Below are positions 33,902 to 44,700 of a stretch of 64,000 nt of DNA, in pieces. How positions within the stretch are numbered: position 1 is the stretch's first letter; every line of letters begins with the position of its first letter. A program made the translations under genes and the position numbers. The notes under the pieces were generated by a model. The model was not told the DNA's origin, did no database searches, and saw only the letters and a program-made list of their open reading frames with translations. The DNA is from Nothophaeocryptopus gaeumannii (Eukaryota > Ascomycota > Dothideomycetes > Mycosphaerellales > Mycosphaerellaceae): positions 1,295,501-1,359,500 of the forward strand of contig JASISA010000042.1 of the NCBI GenBank assembly GCA_031771865.1. The letters are read 5' to 3'.

Positions 33902-36692
33902 TCACAATGTGTCCTTTCCAGATGCATCCTTCAACATCTCTTCGCACTTATCCAACTTATCGCGCACCACGCTGAGTTGCCCGAGCTCCTCTTCGACTGC
34001 CACACGGAGCGGGTGCAAAGGATCCTGGAAAGACGCACTTCCATGCCCGGCATCTCTGTAGCGCTTTTCAAACTGGCCCAGGACATCCTTCTGAAACCTA
34101 TTGGGGTGCTTCCGAAGCTCGTCGAGAAACTTGCCACGATCCTTCTCCCAGGTGTCGTGTAGTCGGCTATGAATGCCCGCGAAGACATTCGAATCATCAG
34201 GTCCGTCTGCCGTCACTCCCAGAGCTTTCTCGAAGGGGCTGAGACGAGCATTGTGTGCTGTTTGCGCCCGCATTTTCGTCGGCAGGGCCTTGTATTGTGC
34301 TGGAAGGATAGCTCCCGCGGCTTTGTATGCGGCTTCCATCTCTTTGGTGATGTAGGCCTTGCCTTTGACGCCGGCAACGGTCATCAACCTCGAACTGTCA
34401 ACGACTGGAAGAAAGGTCTCGAAACAGGTCCGCATCCTCTTAACCAGCCGCTTTCGGGCACTCGAAACGCCAGCTGCGAACGACGAATTCGCCGATGCGT
34501 CAGGAGACGACCATGAACCCAAGGTCGCATCGAGCCCAGAGGGCCCGTGGAAGATCACTTGATCAATGGACCGCCTCATGTCACCCCTGACTTGCTCGAA
34601 CTTGCCCTTAAAGTTGGCGAAACCTTCGCCAACTTTCGGCGCCAAGACTTTCTGGATGTCACTGTTCATGTTGATCGGCACCTTGGGCTTGTCTTTACCT
34701 CCAGACGTCCTCCAGTTACCTTGCCGATCACCACAACAAGCCCGGAAGACGCCCGCATTCATAGCTCTCCATTGCATGATCAGGGCGCTGGCCGCTGATG
34801 GCCAAGCTGTGCTCATGTTTTCAGCAAACACTCGCAGAATATGTCCCTCAAATGCGTCCGTCAACTCTGTCTCCAGATGCTTGACCAGCTCGTCGCTTTG
34901 CATCTCGAGAACGAGATCGATCTTCTTGCGGACTTCGTCAGACCTCAGCGCGGGTGCGGGGCCAGATCTGTTCGTGTCCTCGAAGCCCTGCAGCAACGCT
35001 TCAACTTTCTCATGCACTTGAGTGACGATTCCAAGCTTTGTCTGCACAGCCACGAGATTGAGACTTCTGATCAACTTTGGAATACCCGTTGCTTCGAGTC
35101 CAAGCTTAGGAGGGTCGTCGTTGTCAGTCTCCTTGAGATGCTTCTCGTACTCTCCAGCCGATGTGAAGAAGACGCCTAGGTCGCGCTCCAAGGTTACCTC
35201 CCTCAATCTGCCCTTGAGATTTTCGAAAGCGTCTTCTGTGCGGAACTTGACCGCGAGATCGAACAGCGCTTGCTTGCCCTGCTTGAACTCTTCGATGTGT
35301 TGCTGTAATTGAATCTGCGCCTTCATGAATCCTGAAATATCGAACGCAGCGAAGAGCTGCTGCTTCTCATCTTCAATTCTGGCCTTCTCTTTCTTGAATC
35401 CTTCGATTCGGTTCTGGAGCGCTTCTACAACCATCCTTCTCTCCGACGACAGCTCACGTATCTTCTGGTGGTTGAATCATCGATGCTGTCGATCTGAGTA
35501 CAGACGAGTTGGATCTTGTCGGGATCACAAACTCTCATGCAATCCTGCAGAGTGGCAGTGAGATTGGCTTGATCTTCGCAGCGGAGCATAGGCCACACCA
35601 ATAGAATACGATGCGCGCCTTCCAAGTATGCCATCGTCGCCTGCACGATTAGGGTGTTGGCATCTGTGATACCAGGCGTATCGGCGATGACTACGCCTTC
35701 ATTTAAAAGCTCAACATCACGGCAGTAGACCCGAACCAACCTAACGAGCGGGTATGGGTGGCCTTTGAGGCTTTCTGAGTGTCGTGTAGGGACTCGGGAC
35801 ACCTCATCGTATCTGTCCCCAAGCTCGTCTCGGTCTTTTGCAGGAAGTTTCTCCACGCCGCCGACCAGATTCCGCAGGTTTAGGAAACTTTGCACCTCGT
35901 TGTACAAGGTCAGCATGACCTCGTCTCTCAAGGCATTTCCGTTAATGTTGTCCTTGAACCACCGCTTCATAGAGTCCGTGGTCCGGAAGGCTGGCTCTTC
36001 GCTGCCACGGAGAACTGTTACCAAGGCTTCGATTGCGAACCGCGCGGTACTTTCAGCCTCTTCAAGCTCCTCAGCATCAACCTCACTAGGATCGTCTTCT
36101 TCTCGCTTCCTTAGAGCAAAGTCATCGAAAACGGCGCGACATAGGTGGTGGACACTCAGCCTCAGGTCTTCGTCGATGTAGAATACCGCCTCTACGATGA
36201 ATTGAGCTTCCTGATTAGGGCGTCTGCCATGATACTCGTGCACGACACATGTGCCACGTGCACCGTCACTCTGCGCCATGCTATCAGCTATGTCTTTCAT
36301 GAAGGGAACGGGACAACTTACGATGAATGCGATTCCCTCGTCGCCGAGCAAGGCGCGGATGACTCTGGATTTGCCGGCAGCCATTGGTCCTGCAAGCGCG
36401 ATGATATTCTCGATGAACGCCTCAGCATGGCTGAATTCATCGTGGTAGCGCCCCTTCCAGGCTCTGAACGCAGCCTCCGGACCGTTCTCATCAATGTTAA
36501 TGGCGGCCAATGTGGCGGCGGCAGCGAGTTGGTCAGTGCGAACACGCTTCGTATCTGTGTTTGTGTTAGCAGCGATAGTAGCTCGCTTCAGAATTGCAAC
36601 TCGCCTTTGACGTGCTCATCATCACCAGGTGGCGTCGAGGAGCGCTCCCGCTTCGGCGGAAGCACCTGCGCTGTCGGTGCGCCGAATGTCAT
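33902..36692 (-). pseudogene. Dynamin/SLIP-GC-like GTPase (copy 2, one frameshift)
   Basis: The exons are 36692-36605, 36554-36322 and 36270-33902. Intron 1 uses a GC donor (AAAG/GCGAGT), has a GCTAAC branch and a CACAG acceptor. Intron 2 is GTAAGT...GCGCAG at the same phase-0 position as in copy 1. The N-terminus (PPKRERSSTPPGDDEHVK) resembles copy 1. The P-loop is GPMAAGKS, G3 is DTPG and the G4-like motif is TQID. Shortly after it, near 35465-35485, the frame must change by one base to reach IRELSSERRMVVEALQ. No intron fits. Everything downstream is long and clean (500 residues, EKH...LEATGIPKL block), so the lesion is either very recent or a sequence error. If corrected, the protein is about 896 residues. 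Confidence 0.75.
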
Positions 36693-37359
36693 GATTGTAT
36701 CTGGTGGCCTTCAAAAGCATAGCCACCGTGTTGAGCGAGCGACTGGATTGTGTTGAGCTTGAACACGAGTGTAGGTAGGGCCAAAAGACACCTAGCGAAG
36801 AAGAAGTCCAGAGGAGTTGAATAGGCCGTCGGGCACCGATCTCGAACACGCCATGTGCTGGATGTCGAAGAGGAGGAGTCTGAGGAACAGCGAAACGGTT
36901 CTATGCAAGTTGAGCACGGGCCCTTTGGAAAAGCGGGTCCAGGTGCAAACGGCATTTGCGTAGTTTTGATACCAGAAGCTGAAGGTGAAAGTCAAGTGAG
37001 GGTCGAGCGATCGCGAAGTCCTTGAAAGAGAGGCGCCGGTTGAAGGGGCAATGCGGTGCCGGGAATATGACGTGAATTCGCATGTGAAAGCGACTGAATT
37101 GAAACATGGAAGGAGCAGTTGGAAGATTTGGGGCACAGTCAATCAGACTCTGGCGATTGAAGGAAGACATGAAAGCCGAATTCTCGCCATTGGCACACAG
37201 CAGCCTCATCGCTGGGGGGATAAGCGTGAGCGAGGAGCAGGGAAGAGATTAGAAGTCCCAGATGTGACTCGTTGCAATCTTGGCCCTCACCATCCATCTG
37301 CTGCTTCACACGAACAAATCATCGAAGCCTCCGAGACCCATATCGTCATCTTCCTCGAC
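36693..37359. other. Intergenic between GTPase copy 2 and the coiled-coil gene
   Basis: No gene seen. A plus-strand frame at 37051-37563 overlaps the coiled-coil gene antisense and is judged a shadow. Confidence 0.5.
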
Positions 37360-38769
37360 TTACTCCCCATACTTGCGTTTGACTTCCTTCAGCTCTGCCT
37401 TCAATTCCTCCTTTTCCTCCTTCAGAGTATCATTCTCCAGCTTGAGAGCGTGTATTCCATCCTTCATCCGCTGCAGCTTCTCACCGACAGCCTCCTTTTC
37501 CTTCCTCGTGGCCTCGCTCTTTTGAAGTCTGTTCTTTTCCTTCTCGGCCGCGATCGAGCTTAGTATCTCGTTTATCTTCATGCCAAGATCATCTGGAGAG
37601 TGGTCGAGAGGCAGCTCTGCGACTTTACTCAAACCGGCGAACGTGGTGATCTTCTTGTTGATCGCCTCCAACAAGCAAGACCGAGGTTGCCAGTCACCCT
37701 TTGCTAGAGGTCGCCAAACCCATCTGTCCCGAAATTCCGTGATGAGCTTTCTGTATCTCCCTAGTGCATCTTCTTCGGGAGCAAATACGCTGCTCAGTAG
37801 GTCGAGGTCCTCTGCACAGCGTTTGCCGAGATCGTTCCATCGAAACTGTACGATGCAGTCTTTCAGCGCGGCATGCATAAGGACGTTGCGCATACTATAC
37901 TGCTTGATCGCAAACAAGGTATTCCCGAAGCTCAAGTGGAGACCTATGCAGGCGAGAGCAATGTGATGATGCAGAGGCTTCTTTCGCACCACCTCGTCGT
38001 AGTCATCGCCTCTGCGGGCTTCCTCACGAGCCTCGACCTTCTCAGATTCAAGCTTTGCTGACATGTCCGAGGCGCGCTTGCTGGCTTCAGGCCATTCTGG
38101 GATGTCTTTCAACTTGAATCCGCCGCGAACGAGATCCACCGCCCCAGCGAGATAGTCCCCATACATTGCGTACATCTGAAGCTTCTTAAGTTGCAGGATT
38201 GTAGTCTGCATATCCTCGAGCTGGTCCGTCTTGATCGTGCGGTAACGATCGAATTTCCGAAGGTGCTCTTCTTGAGATTTCAAAAGTCTCAAAGCTCCCT
38301 TTAATGGCTGGTCTCGATACTCCTCTAGCAAGGTCTTTTGCTGGACGTGCAGGTTCCTTGAGGAGGGAGTGAGGTCCTTTGCTTGGAGCAGATCATCGCA
38401 TACACGGATACGCTCGTCAATCTCGTCTTTGGCCAATTTCCCTTTGCCCTTGATGTGCTCCAGCTTCGTGTAGGGTGACTGTTTCTCCGGCTCAGTAGCT
38501 CGCGTTGGGATCAGTGACTCTAAAGTCTGCTCCCAGCTGCTGTTGCTGCTCTTGTAAGCGAGGCGTAGCCGCTGGACCGCTTGATGTGCGCCTGGAGTTG
38601 GCGAGGAAATGTCTCCGTAATTACTCGACTCGTCCGGCTTCTGCTGCTCGCGCCGACCTGGAACGTCTCCGCCTGAGTTCGATTCGTCCGGCGTCATCGA
38701 TCCGGACTGGTTTAGCATCTCGTTGATGCTGCGATTCTCCATCTCGTGATGCGTGTGCGTGGTGTCCAA
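37360..38769 (-). CDS. Coiled-coil protein of unknown function within the GTPase cluster
   Basis: A single exon of 469 residues starting MDTTHTHHEMENRSINEML. The first 70 residues are polar and disordered (GGDVPGRREQQKPDES). The middle is a helical globular region with KLQMYAMYGDYLAGAVDLV and HHHIALACIGLHLSFGNTLF. The last 90 residues are a strongly charged coiled coil (LKLENDTLKEEKEELKAELK). No nucleotide-binding motif is present. I do not recognise a family. Its start lies only 78 bases downstream of the last codon of the decayed GTPase copy 3, on the same strand. That suggests the two were once a gene pair or that a rearrangement joined them. Confidence 0.7.
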   Translation of the reverse strand: MDTTHTHHEMENRSINEMLNQSGSMTPDESNSGGDVPGRREQQKPDESSNYGDISSPTPGAHQAVQRLRLAYKSSNSSWEQTLESLIPTRATEPEKQSPYTKLEHIKGKGKLAKDEIDERIRVCDDLLQAKDLTPSSRNLHVQQKTLLEEYRDQPLKGALRLLKSQEEHLRKFDRYRTIKTDQLEDMQTTILQLKKLQMYAMYGDYLAGAVDLVRGGFKLKDIPEWPEASKRASDMSAKLESEKVEAREEARRGDDYDEVVRKKPLHHHIALACIGLHLSFGNTLFAIKQYSMRNVLMHAALKDCIVQFRWNDLGKRCAEDLDLLSSVFAPEEDALGRYRKLITEFRDRWVWRPLAKGDWQPRSCLLEAINKKITTFAGLSKVAELPLDHSPDDLGMKINEILSSIAAEKEKNRLQKSEATRKEKEAVGEKLQRMKDGIHALKLENDTLKEEKEELKAELKEVKRKYGE

Positions 38770-38847
38770 GATGAGTTGAAGCTGGTAGTTGAAGTAGTTC
38801 GCTCCTCACCTAATGTATCCAGAGTTGATGACAACGGCAGGAACGAA

Positions 38848-41478
38848 TTAAGGCAAGCTCAGTGCGATGATGACAGGCAAGTGCCAAGGCTGATATGTGG
38901 AAAGCGCGCGAAAGAGCAAACGGAACCGTTTCGGAAAGCTCGTGTCCTCATCCAGCTGTTCTTCGTGAACTTTCCGAAGTCGACAGTTCGAGAAATATCG
39001 AGCACCTGCAAGGTCATGCTCTACTTGATAGTAGAAGTCCTCTGCGAACTTCTCCTTGATGTTCGACAGCGCGTCAGCGAAACGCGCGCCATCCGAGAGG
39101 TCGTGAAAGCCGAGTTCGTTGAGCGTAAGTTCCGGCTGTTGGATGATCCGCTCCACCACTTTGGACTCTGTGCAGGAACGTTGACCCATTGCTTCTGCAG
39201 ACGCAAGAGCTTCGTCTCTGATCGTTTTTGGATGTGCAGTATCCAGCAGTCGCTGCGTGTGGAATTCCAGCTTGTCGAAGTCCTTCTCCACAACCGTGGC
39301 TATGCAAGTCTCGATCTGTACGTTCCAAGGAGGGGAAGACTTCTTCTTCATCTCTTTAGCAGGAGTGTGGTCGCCCTTCTTCTTACAAAAGGCGCTGAAT
39401 GTGAGAGAACGTAACTTATTCCATTGAGCCACCTGCTTCGTAACCGATTTGCTGAAGTCTTTGCGCTTTTCGGGAGCGAATGCATTGTCGAGATGCGCCG
39501 AGAAAGGATCTCGTAATTCCTCCAGCTCTTGGTGCACCTCTTCGCACTCGGACGACAAAGCAGTGTGCATCCCAGCTCTGAATTCTGCATGCCTCTCAAG
39601 GCAAGTCTTGGTCAAGAGACCGACAATGTGACTGAGCAGCACTGGGATCTCCCGCCCGCAAATACGGTGAAGCTCCTCGAAGTTCCCCTGAGCGGCAAGG
39701 CGATAGAGCAGACCAGTGAGTTCTGGGATACCAGTAGATTGCTCGTCAAGTCAAGGAGGATTTCGAGGGTTGGGGCGTTAGTGCTTCATGAAATCAGTAG
39801 CTGCCGCGCAAATTACGCGTAATTTCGGGGCCCATTTTGAGTGCTTTCGCTGCTGAAGCCGGTCTTGAAGCGTGGCCTGCAGCTTACTCTTCGCAACGAG
39901 AATCCATTCTTGCCGCTTCAGACAATATGCGTCGTCTCGTGTCTGGACAAGGCTTTCTGGCATCGACGTACTTCTGCTTGCGCCCCGAAGCTGTTCCAGC
40001 TCTTTCTGAAGCGACGTGATGGTATTCTCCACTGTACGAATCGGGACATCCTCTTCCATGCTCAAGTCTCCCGCCTTTTCCTCGGCCGCTTCGTCCATTT
40101 TGGTAATGACCACATAGGTCTGCTGTTTGCCAAGCTGAATACAGGTTTCCAGCATGCCGTCGAACTCAGTCATAGTCTCGCATCGCAGGTACGGAGCAAA
40201 GACAAACACTGAGCTCGCCTCTCGCAAATTGAGACGAGCCGCATTCGTAACCTGAGAGTCGGGGTCATTCAAACCTGCCGTATCAAGGAGGCGGACTCCA
40301 GCGTCCACGAGCTCGTGTTGAAGATATACCTGAGTTACGCGCGAGAGACGTCGTGGATGAAGCCGGAGCTCTGCATCATCAACCCCGGCGCTTGACATCT
40401 CTGAGAAGATGTCTTGAAGCTGCTGAATGTCGTCCGCGGATTTCGATTCGATTCCATGACTGACCTTGCGCAACATGAAGAGCTTGTGAACACGCCTCAG
40501 GAGGGCTTTGACCATAGTGTCAACACTTGCGCCCGCCTGAAATTGGCAGGCGAACCAAGCGTTCATCGAATCAACAGTCGCAAAGTCGGGATCGGAATCA
40601 TCGCTCTCGTCGAGGGCGAACTCGGAGAGCTCATTGAGACGCTGATTATGCACTTCCTCCAGGGGACCTCGAATAAGCACCAAATCTGTTTCGCATGGTT
40701 CCTCGTCATCGTCGGCTTCGCTGAGCTGCAGAAATTCCACGATATCATTGAAGCACTCGGTGAGCAAGTCGAATATTTCTTTCTCTTTGAGGTATGTTGC
40801 ATCTTGCACAAACCTGGACGTCTGGCCGGGTTTCTGCTTAGCATACTCTTTGGAGAGATCAGTAGTGCGCTTGCTACCGTACGCCTGAGATCTCGTTAGC
40901 TCGTCTCGCGAAGAAAATTGAAGTATAACGTACAGCGGTCGCGATCCCCAGGCAGTTGAGCAGGCAATTGATCATTTCAGACTTTCCGGCGCCCGTGAGT
41001 CCCATGAAGCCTATAAGCGGAGGCTTCATGTAGTGGGTTGAGGAATTCGAAAAATTTATGAGCTTGTGCATGATCTTTGCTAGTGTGACATTGTCGGATC
41101 CGGCACTTTGTAATGATCGGAATGCCTTTATGAGCTCCCGCAAAACGTTGGGTATGAAGTCCTCGATGCGCTTCACGTTTGGGTGATGGAAGGGAATAGC
41201 GGGCTTGAAGCCAGTAGCTGGGCTCGAGCAGGGTCGGCGTTCTGGTAGGTGGCGGCATCGACGGCGGACTCGCAGACTGCGTCGTCAGTTCCCTCGATCT
41301 TGATGCGCTTTGCGCCTAGCGTATGGTCAGTCGTAAGTCTCTTGAGTGTTCTTCATGCCGTACCTTGCGATGATGTCTCGGGTTGAGCAGCAGGCAATTC
41401 ATGCACGAAGAGCCCTTGTTGGCTCTCAGGGGTGGCTGAACGAGAGTGCGAGCGCTTGTCTTGTCTATCTCTCTCCAT
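38848..41478 (-). pseudogene. Dynamin/SLIP-GC-like GTPase (copy 3, heavily decayed)
   Basis: Exon 1 is 41478-41364 (MERDRQDKRSHSRSATPES), then a 48-nt intron and exon 2 from 41315 (GAKRIKIEGTDDAV). Between 41200 and 41175 the frame slips to reach HPNVKRIEDFIPNVLREL and the P-loop GLTGAGKS. The phase-0 intron 40933-40885 matches the other copies. G3 is DTAG (LLDTAGLNDPDSQ) and G4 is TKMD. Two stops, TAA at 39778-39780 and TGA at 39751-39753, lie inside the block that aligns with EKHQ...LEATGIPKL of copy 1; the frame is otherwise correct (STGIPELTGLL). The C-terminus ends at 38848, well short of the paralogues. The copy is non-functional. Confidence 0.8.
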
Positions 41479-41765
41479 GTTGTCTGTCGGTGTAGGCGCT
41501 GATGTGGTGTCGTGTGCGTGTTGTGTGCAGAAGACAATGGCGACGTGCGGAGGTGGGTGTTCACATTTGAAATGCGAGGTGAGCTTGTGTTTGTAATGCG
41601 CGATTAAGCCCACAGACTCCGCAAACGGTGCATGTGATTGGCAGCTGGTTTGCCGCACATATGAAGTACGAAGAGCAGGCAGCAAGCCCAGTGAGATAAG
41701 TCAAGAAGGAGACACGTACTTTCAAAATGTCCGCTGACGATTCCAATTGATGATGGTAAGATCAG

Positions 41766-44700
41766 CTAGTCGCTCCCAAGCCCAAAATAACCCTTAAACC
41801 GATCATTGCCCTGCAACTTCGCCTCGTGCACGACCACATAGCAAGCCATCAACAGTCTCGGGAATCTGTTGCTCCAGTAGTTCAAGTACCCAGCCGCCAG
41901 TGGACCAACTCGCCTTTTCACATCCTCCGGCATATCCTCATAGTGGTTCTTCTTGTTTCGCAGTGCCCTCAAAAGGTCCAGGAGTCGGTTGCCACTGTAC
42001 TTCCGCTGCTTGCCAAGAGTGTCAACAAAAGCCCTGTCCAGCTTTGCCAAGAAGTCGCCTCGGTCACCAATGACCTCCTTCATGCGATCTTCCAGCAGCT
42101 GCAATTGTATCGAGTCGCCAGCGTAGCCATCTTCATAAGTTCCGCGCGGCTCACGCTCGAAGTGGTCGGAGCAGTCGCACAAGAATGCAAGACGCTTCTC
42201 CGCAGGCCAGAAGTAGGGATGGTTGAGGACAGCTTGTGCAGTCGGCCGGTCTTCTGGCTGATGAGACAGCATAGACGAGATCAGCTGCATTGGCTCATAA
42301 GCATCAGACCAGCGTTCGAGTGCGTCCATGTTCTTCTTATCACGCTTGATGTTCAGCTCTCGAAGCTGCTGCCATCCATTCTCATCCTCGAAAGGATGTA
42401 CACCGTCAGTCAGAACCCAGAAGAACAGACACCCTAGGGAGAATATGTCAGCAGCACGCTTGACGCCGCTAACGCCATTCGTGCCACTGTCGCTGCCGTT
42501 GGTGGAAGTCCTCTGGCTATGATTGCTCTCAGTCTCTCTAGGCTGAGAGATCAGCTCAGGAGCTTTCCATCCAGACGTGCCAGCGTTGCCAGTGGGATCG
42601 ACCAAGGTGCTGACATTCTCCGGAAGATTCTTGCCAAGACCGAAGTCGGAAATCACAAGTCGAGTCGATCCAGCAGGCTGAGTGCGCTTGGGGAACGCGA
42701 CGAGAACGTTCTGTGGCTTGATGTCTCGGTGGATGATGCGAAGCTTGTGCAGATGGCAAAGACCCTCAGCCAGCTGCTGCAAGGTCCTCGCCATGTCTTG
42801 TTGAATCAGCAACTTGAGTGTTTGCAACTGTGATCTTCGCTCGTCTGACTTTGCTTTCTCATCCTCCCACACCTCGAACAAACTTGCTTGGCACAGCTCA
42901 ACCGCAATGTACAAGAAGTGATCATCTTTCTGCTGACAAAAGTAGCGGACGACATTTGGATGGTCGTCGCTCTGCTGCAAGAACGACACTTCTTGCGAAG
43001 CCAGCTCGTAGTATTGTGACAACATGCGCTTGACAGCGACGTCACGGCCCTCGAAAGAGCCTTCGAAAACGATGGTACCACAGCTGCCTTGTCCGATGAT
43101 CTTGTCGGTGTGAATGACAAGGCTATTGATCTGGAGTGGGCCGGCAACTTGCTGGGTTTCCGAAACTGCAACGCTGATGACTTGCTGTGCGTTGGAAGCG
43201 CCGTTCTGACCATCCTTCTTGGCACGTGCTTCAGCTTGCAGTTGTTCCTTCTCCCTTTGCTTCTTGCCGGCGCGTCTACCCCTGGTGGCCTTCTTTTTCG
43301 GAGTCTTCGTGTCAGCTCCGTCTTTGGCCTCGTCTTCATCGGCCTCAGTCTCATCAGTAGGAGGTTTCTCCGGGCTTTCGACATCTTTGACGGGCTCGGC
43401 AAATTGCACTTTCGGTCCTGAAGTATTGTTCTCGTGAGGGAAAATAATCTCCTTGGCCGGCTCATCTTCACGAACAAAGGTGGGAGTTGCCAGGGGCTCT
43501 TCCAGAGTTTGGGAGCTGATCTTGACAGGTGTTGGCATGGGCACATTTGCAACTGGCGAGGGCTTTTTGAGCAGAGTCTGAATAAGCTCCGGGTTCTTCC
43601 ACCATGCATAGCCGCTGACCGAACCGCCGCCTACCAAAAGTGCAAGGATCATTATAACAATGGTCATTGAGTTGAAGGCTGGTGGTTGCCGGCTTTGGAC
43701 AGCAGGTATCATTGCCTCGACGTCTGCGCGCTCGCGGCGCTTAGCTTCAGCGGGCGGAGCGTCGATGGTGTACCTCTTACTGCCATCGATGTTTCGCGAG
43801 CCTGTGGGACCTTCAGTAGGCAGATTGTAGACGCCTGCGAGGTTCTGCTCCAGGAATCGATGAACGTCGACGTGATCGACTGGCTTGGCCTTTTCCGTGA
43901 CAGATGGGTAATTTTTCTCAGACATGGCGTACCAGTTGCCAGCTTGGGTCTGATTGACGTAGACAGGATCGATGTCGTCTTCCAAAGCCGTCAAGCCGTT
44001 GAGAGGCGGGCCAGCAGGCTGAGGGAGTAGGACCAGGGATGCATCGCCTGACGAATCCCCGTTGTGACGCATGATGTCGAAGACGCGGACGACGGGAGAT
44101 GAAAAGGATTGGACGAAGACAGCCTTGTGGTCTGACTTCTTCTCCAGATCGAGCCCCATGACACGACCATCCCACCTCGAGTAGATGTACCTCTTATCCT
44201 GTGTCTCAACATACTTGCTCCGCAGGTCATTGTCGCGGTTATTTGGAGCCCACTCGAAGTACTTGATGGTGCTGATTGGTTCCGCAGTATCCTTGTTCTG
44301 TATGCCGATGGTGTACTCCGTCCTAGCAAGGGTCAATGTTCCAATGGGCTCGCATTCGGTGTCCTCCAGTGCATCGAGGGGACTCTCCAATGGATTGACT
44401 CGTCTGCAACTCTGGTCTTCGGTAGCCAATGAGCCAGTGGATGTGAATATCTTCAGGATCCTGCCGGTTGCTGCGTCCACGGTGTAAAGAGTATTCTTCT
44501 TCTCAGCCGTATACGTCACCGCTGGGTGTCCGTCTCCTGCGAATGGTGAGAGCTCTGCCAGCATCTTGACCGTGTACGGCAGCTTTTGCAGGCCAAACTC
44601 GGGCATCATAGCGTAAATTACTCCGTCCTGGCATGGTTCTACAATGAATAGAGGATCCTCCAGCTCATACCCTTTCTCGTCATATGTTTTGTTATGTGGA

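Noticed and set aside
35427..35459. 33-nt intron to repair the GTPase copy 2 frameshift
   Set aside because: Too short, and its length is a multiple of three, so it does not change the frame.
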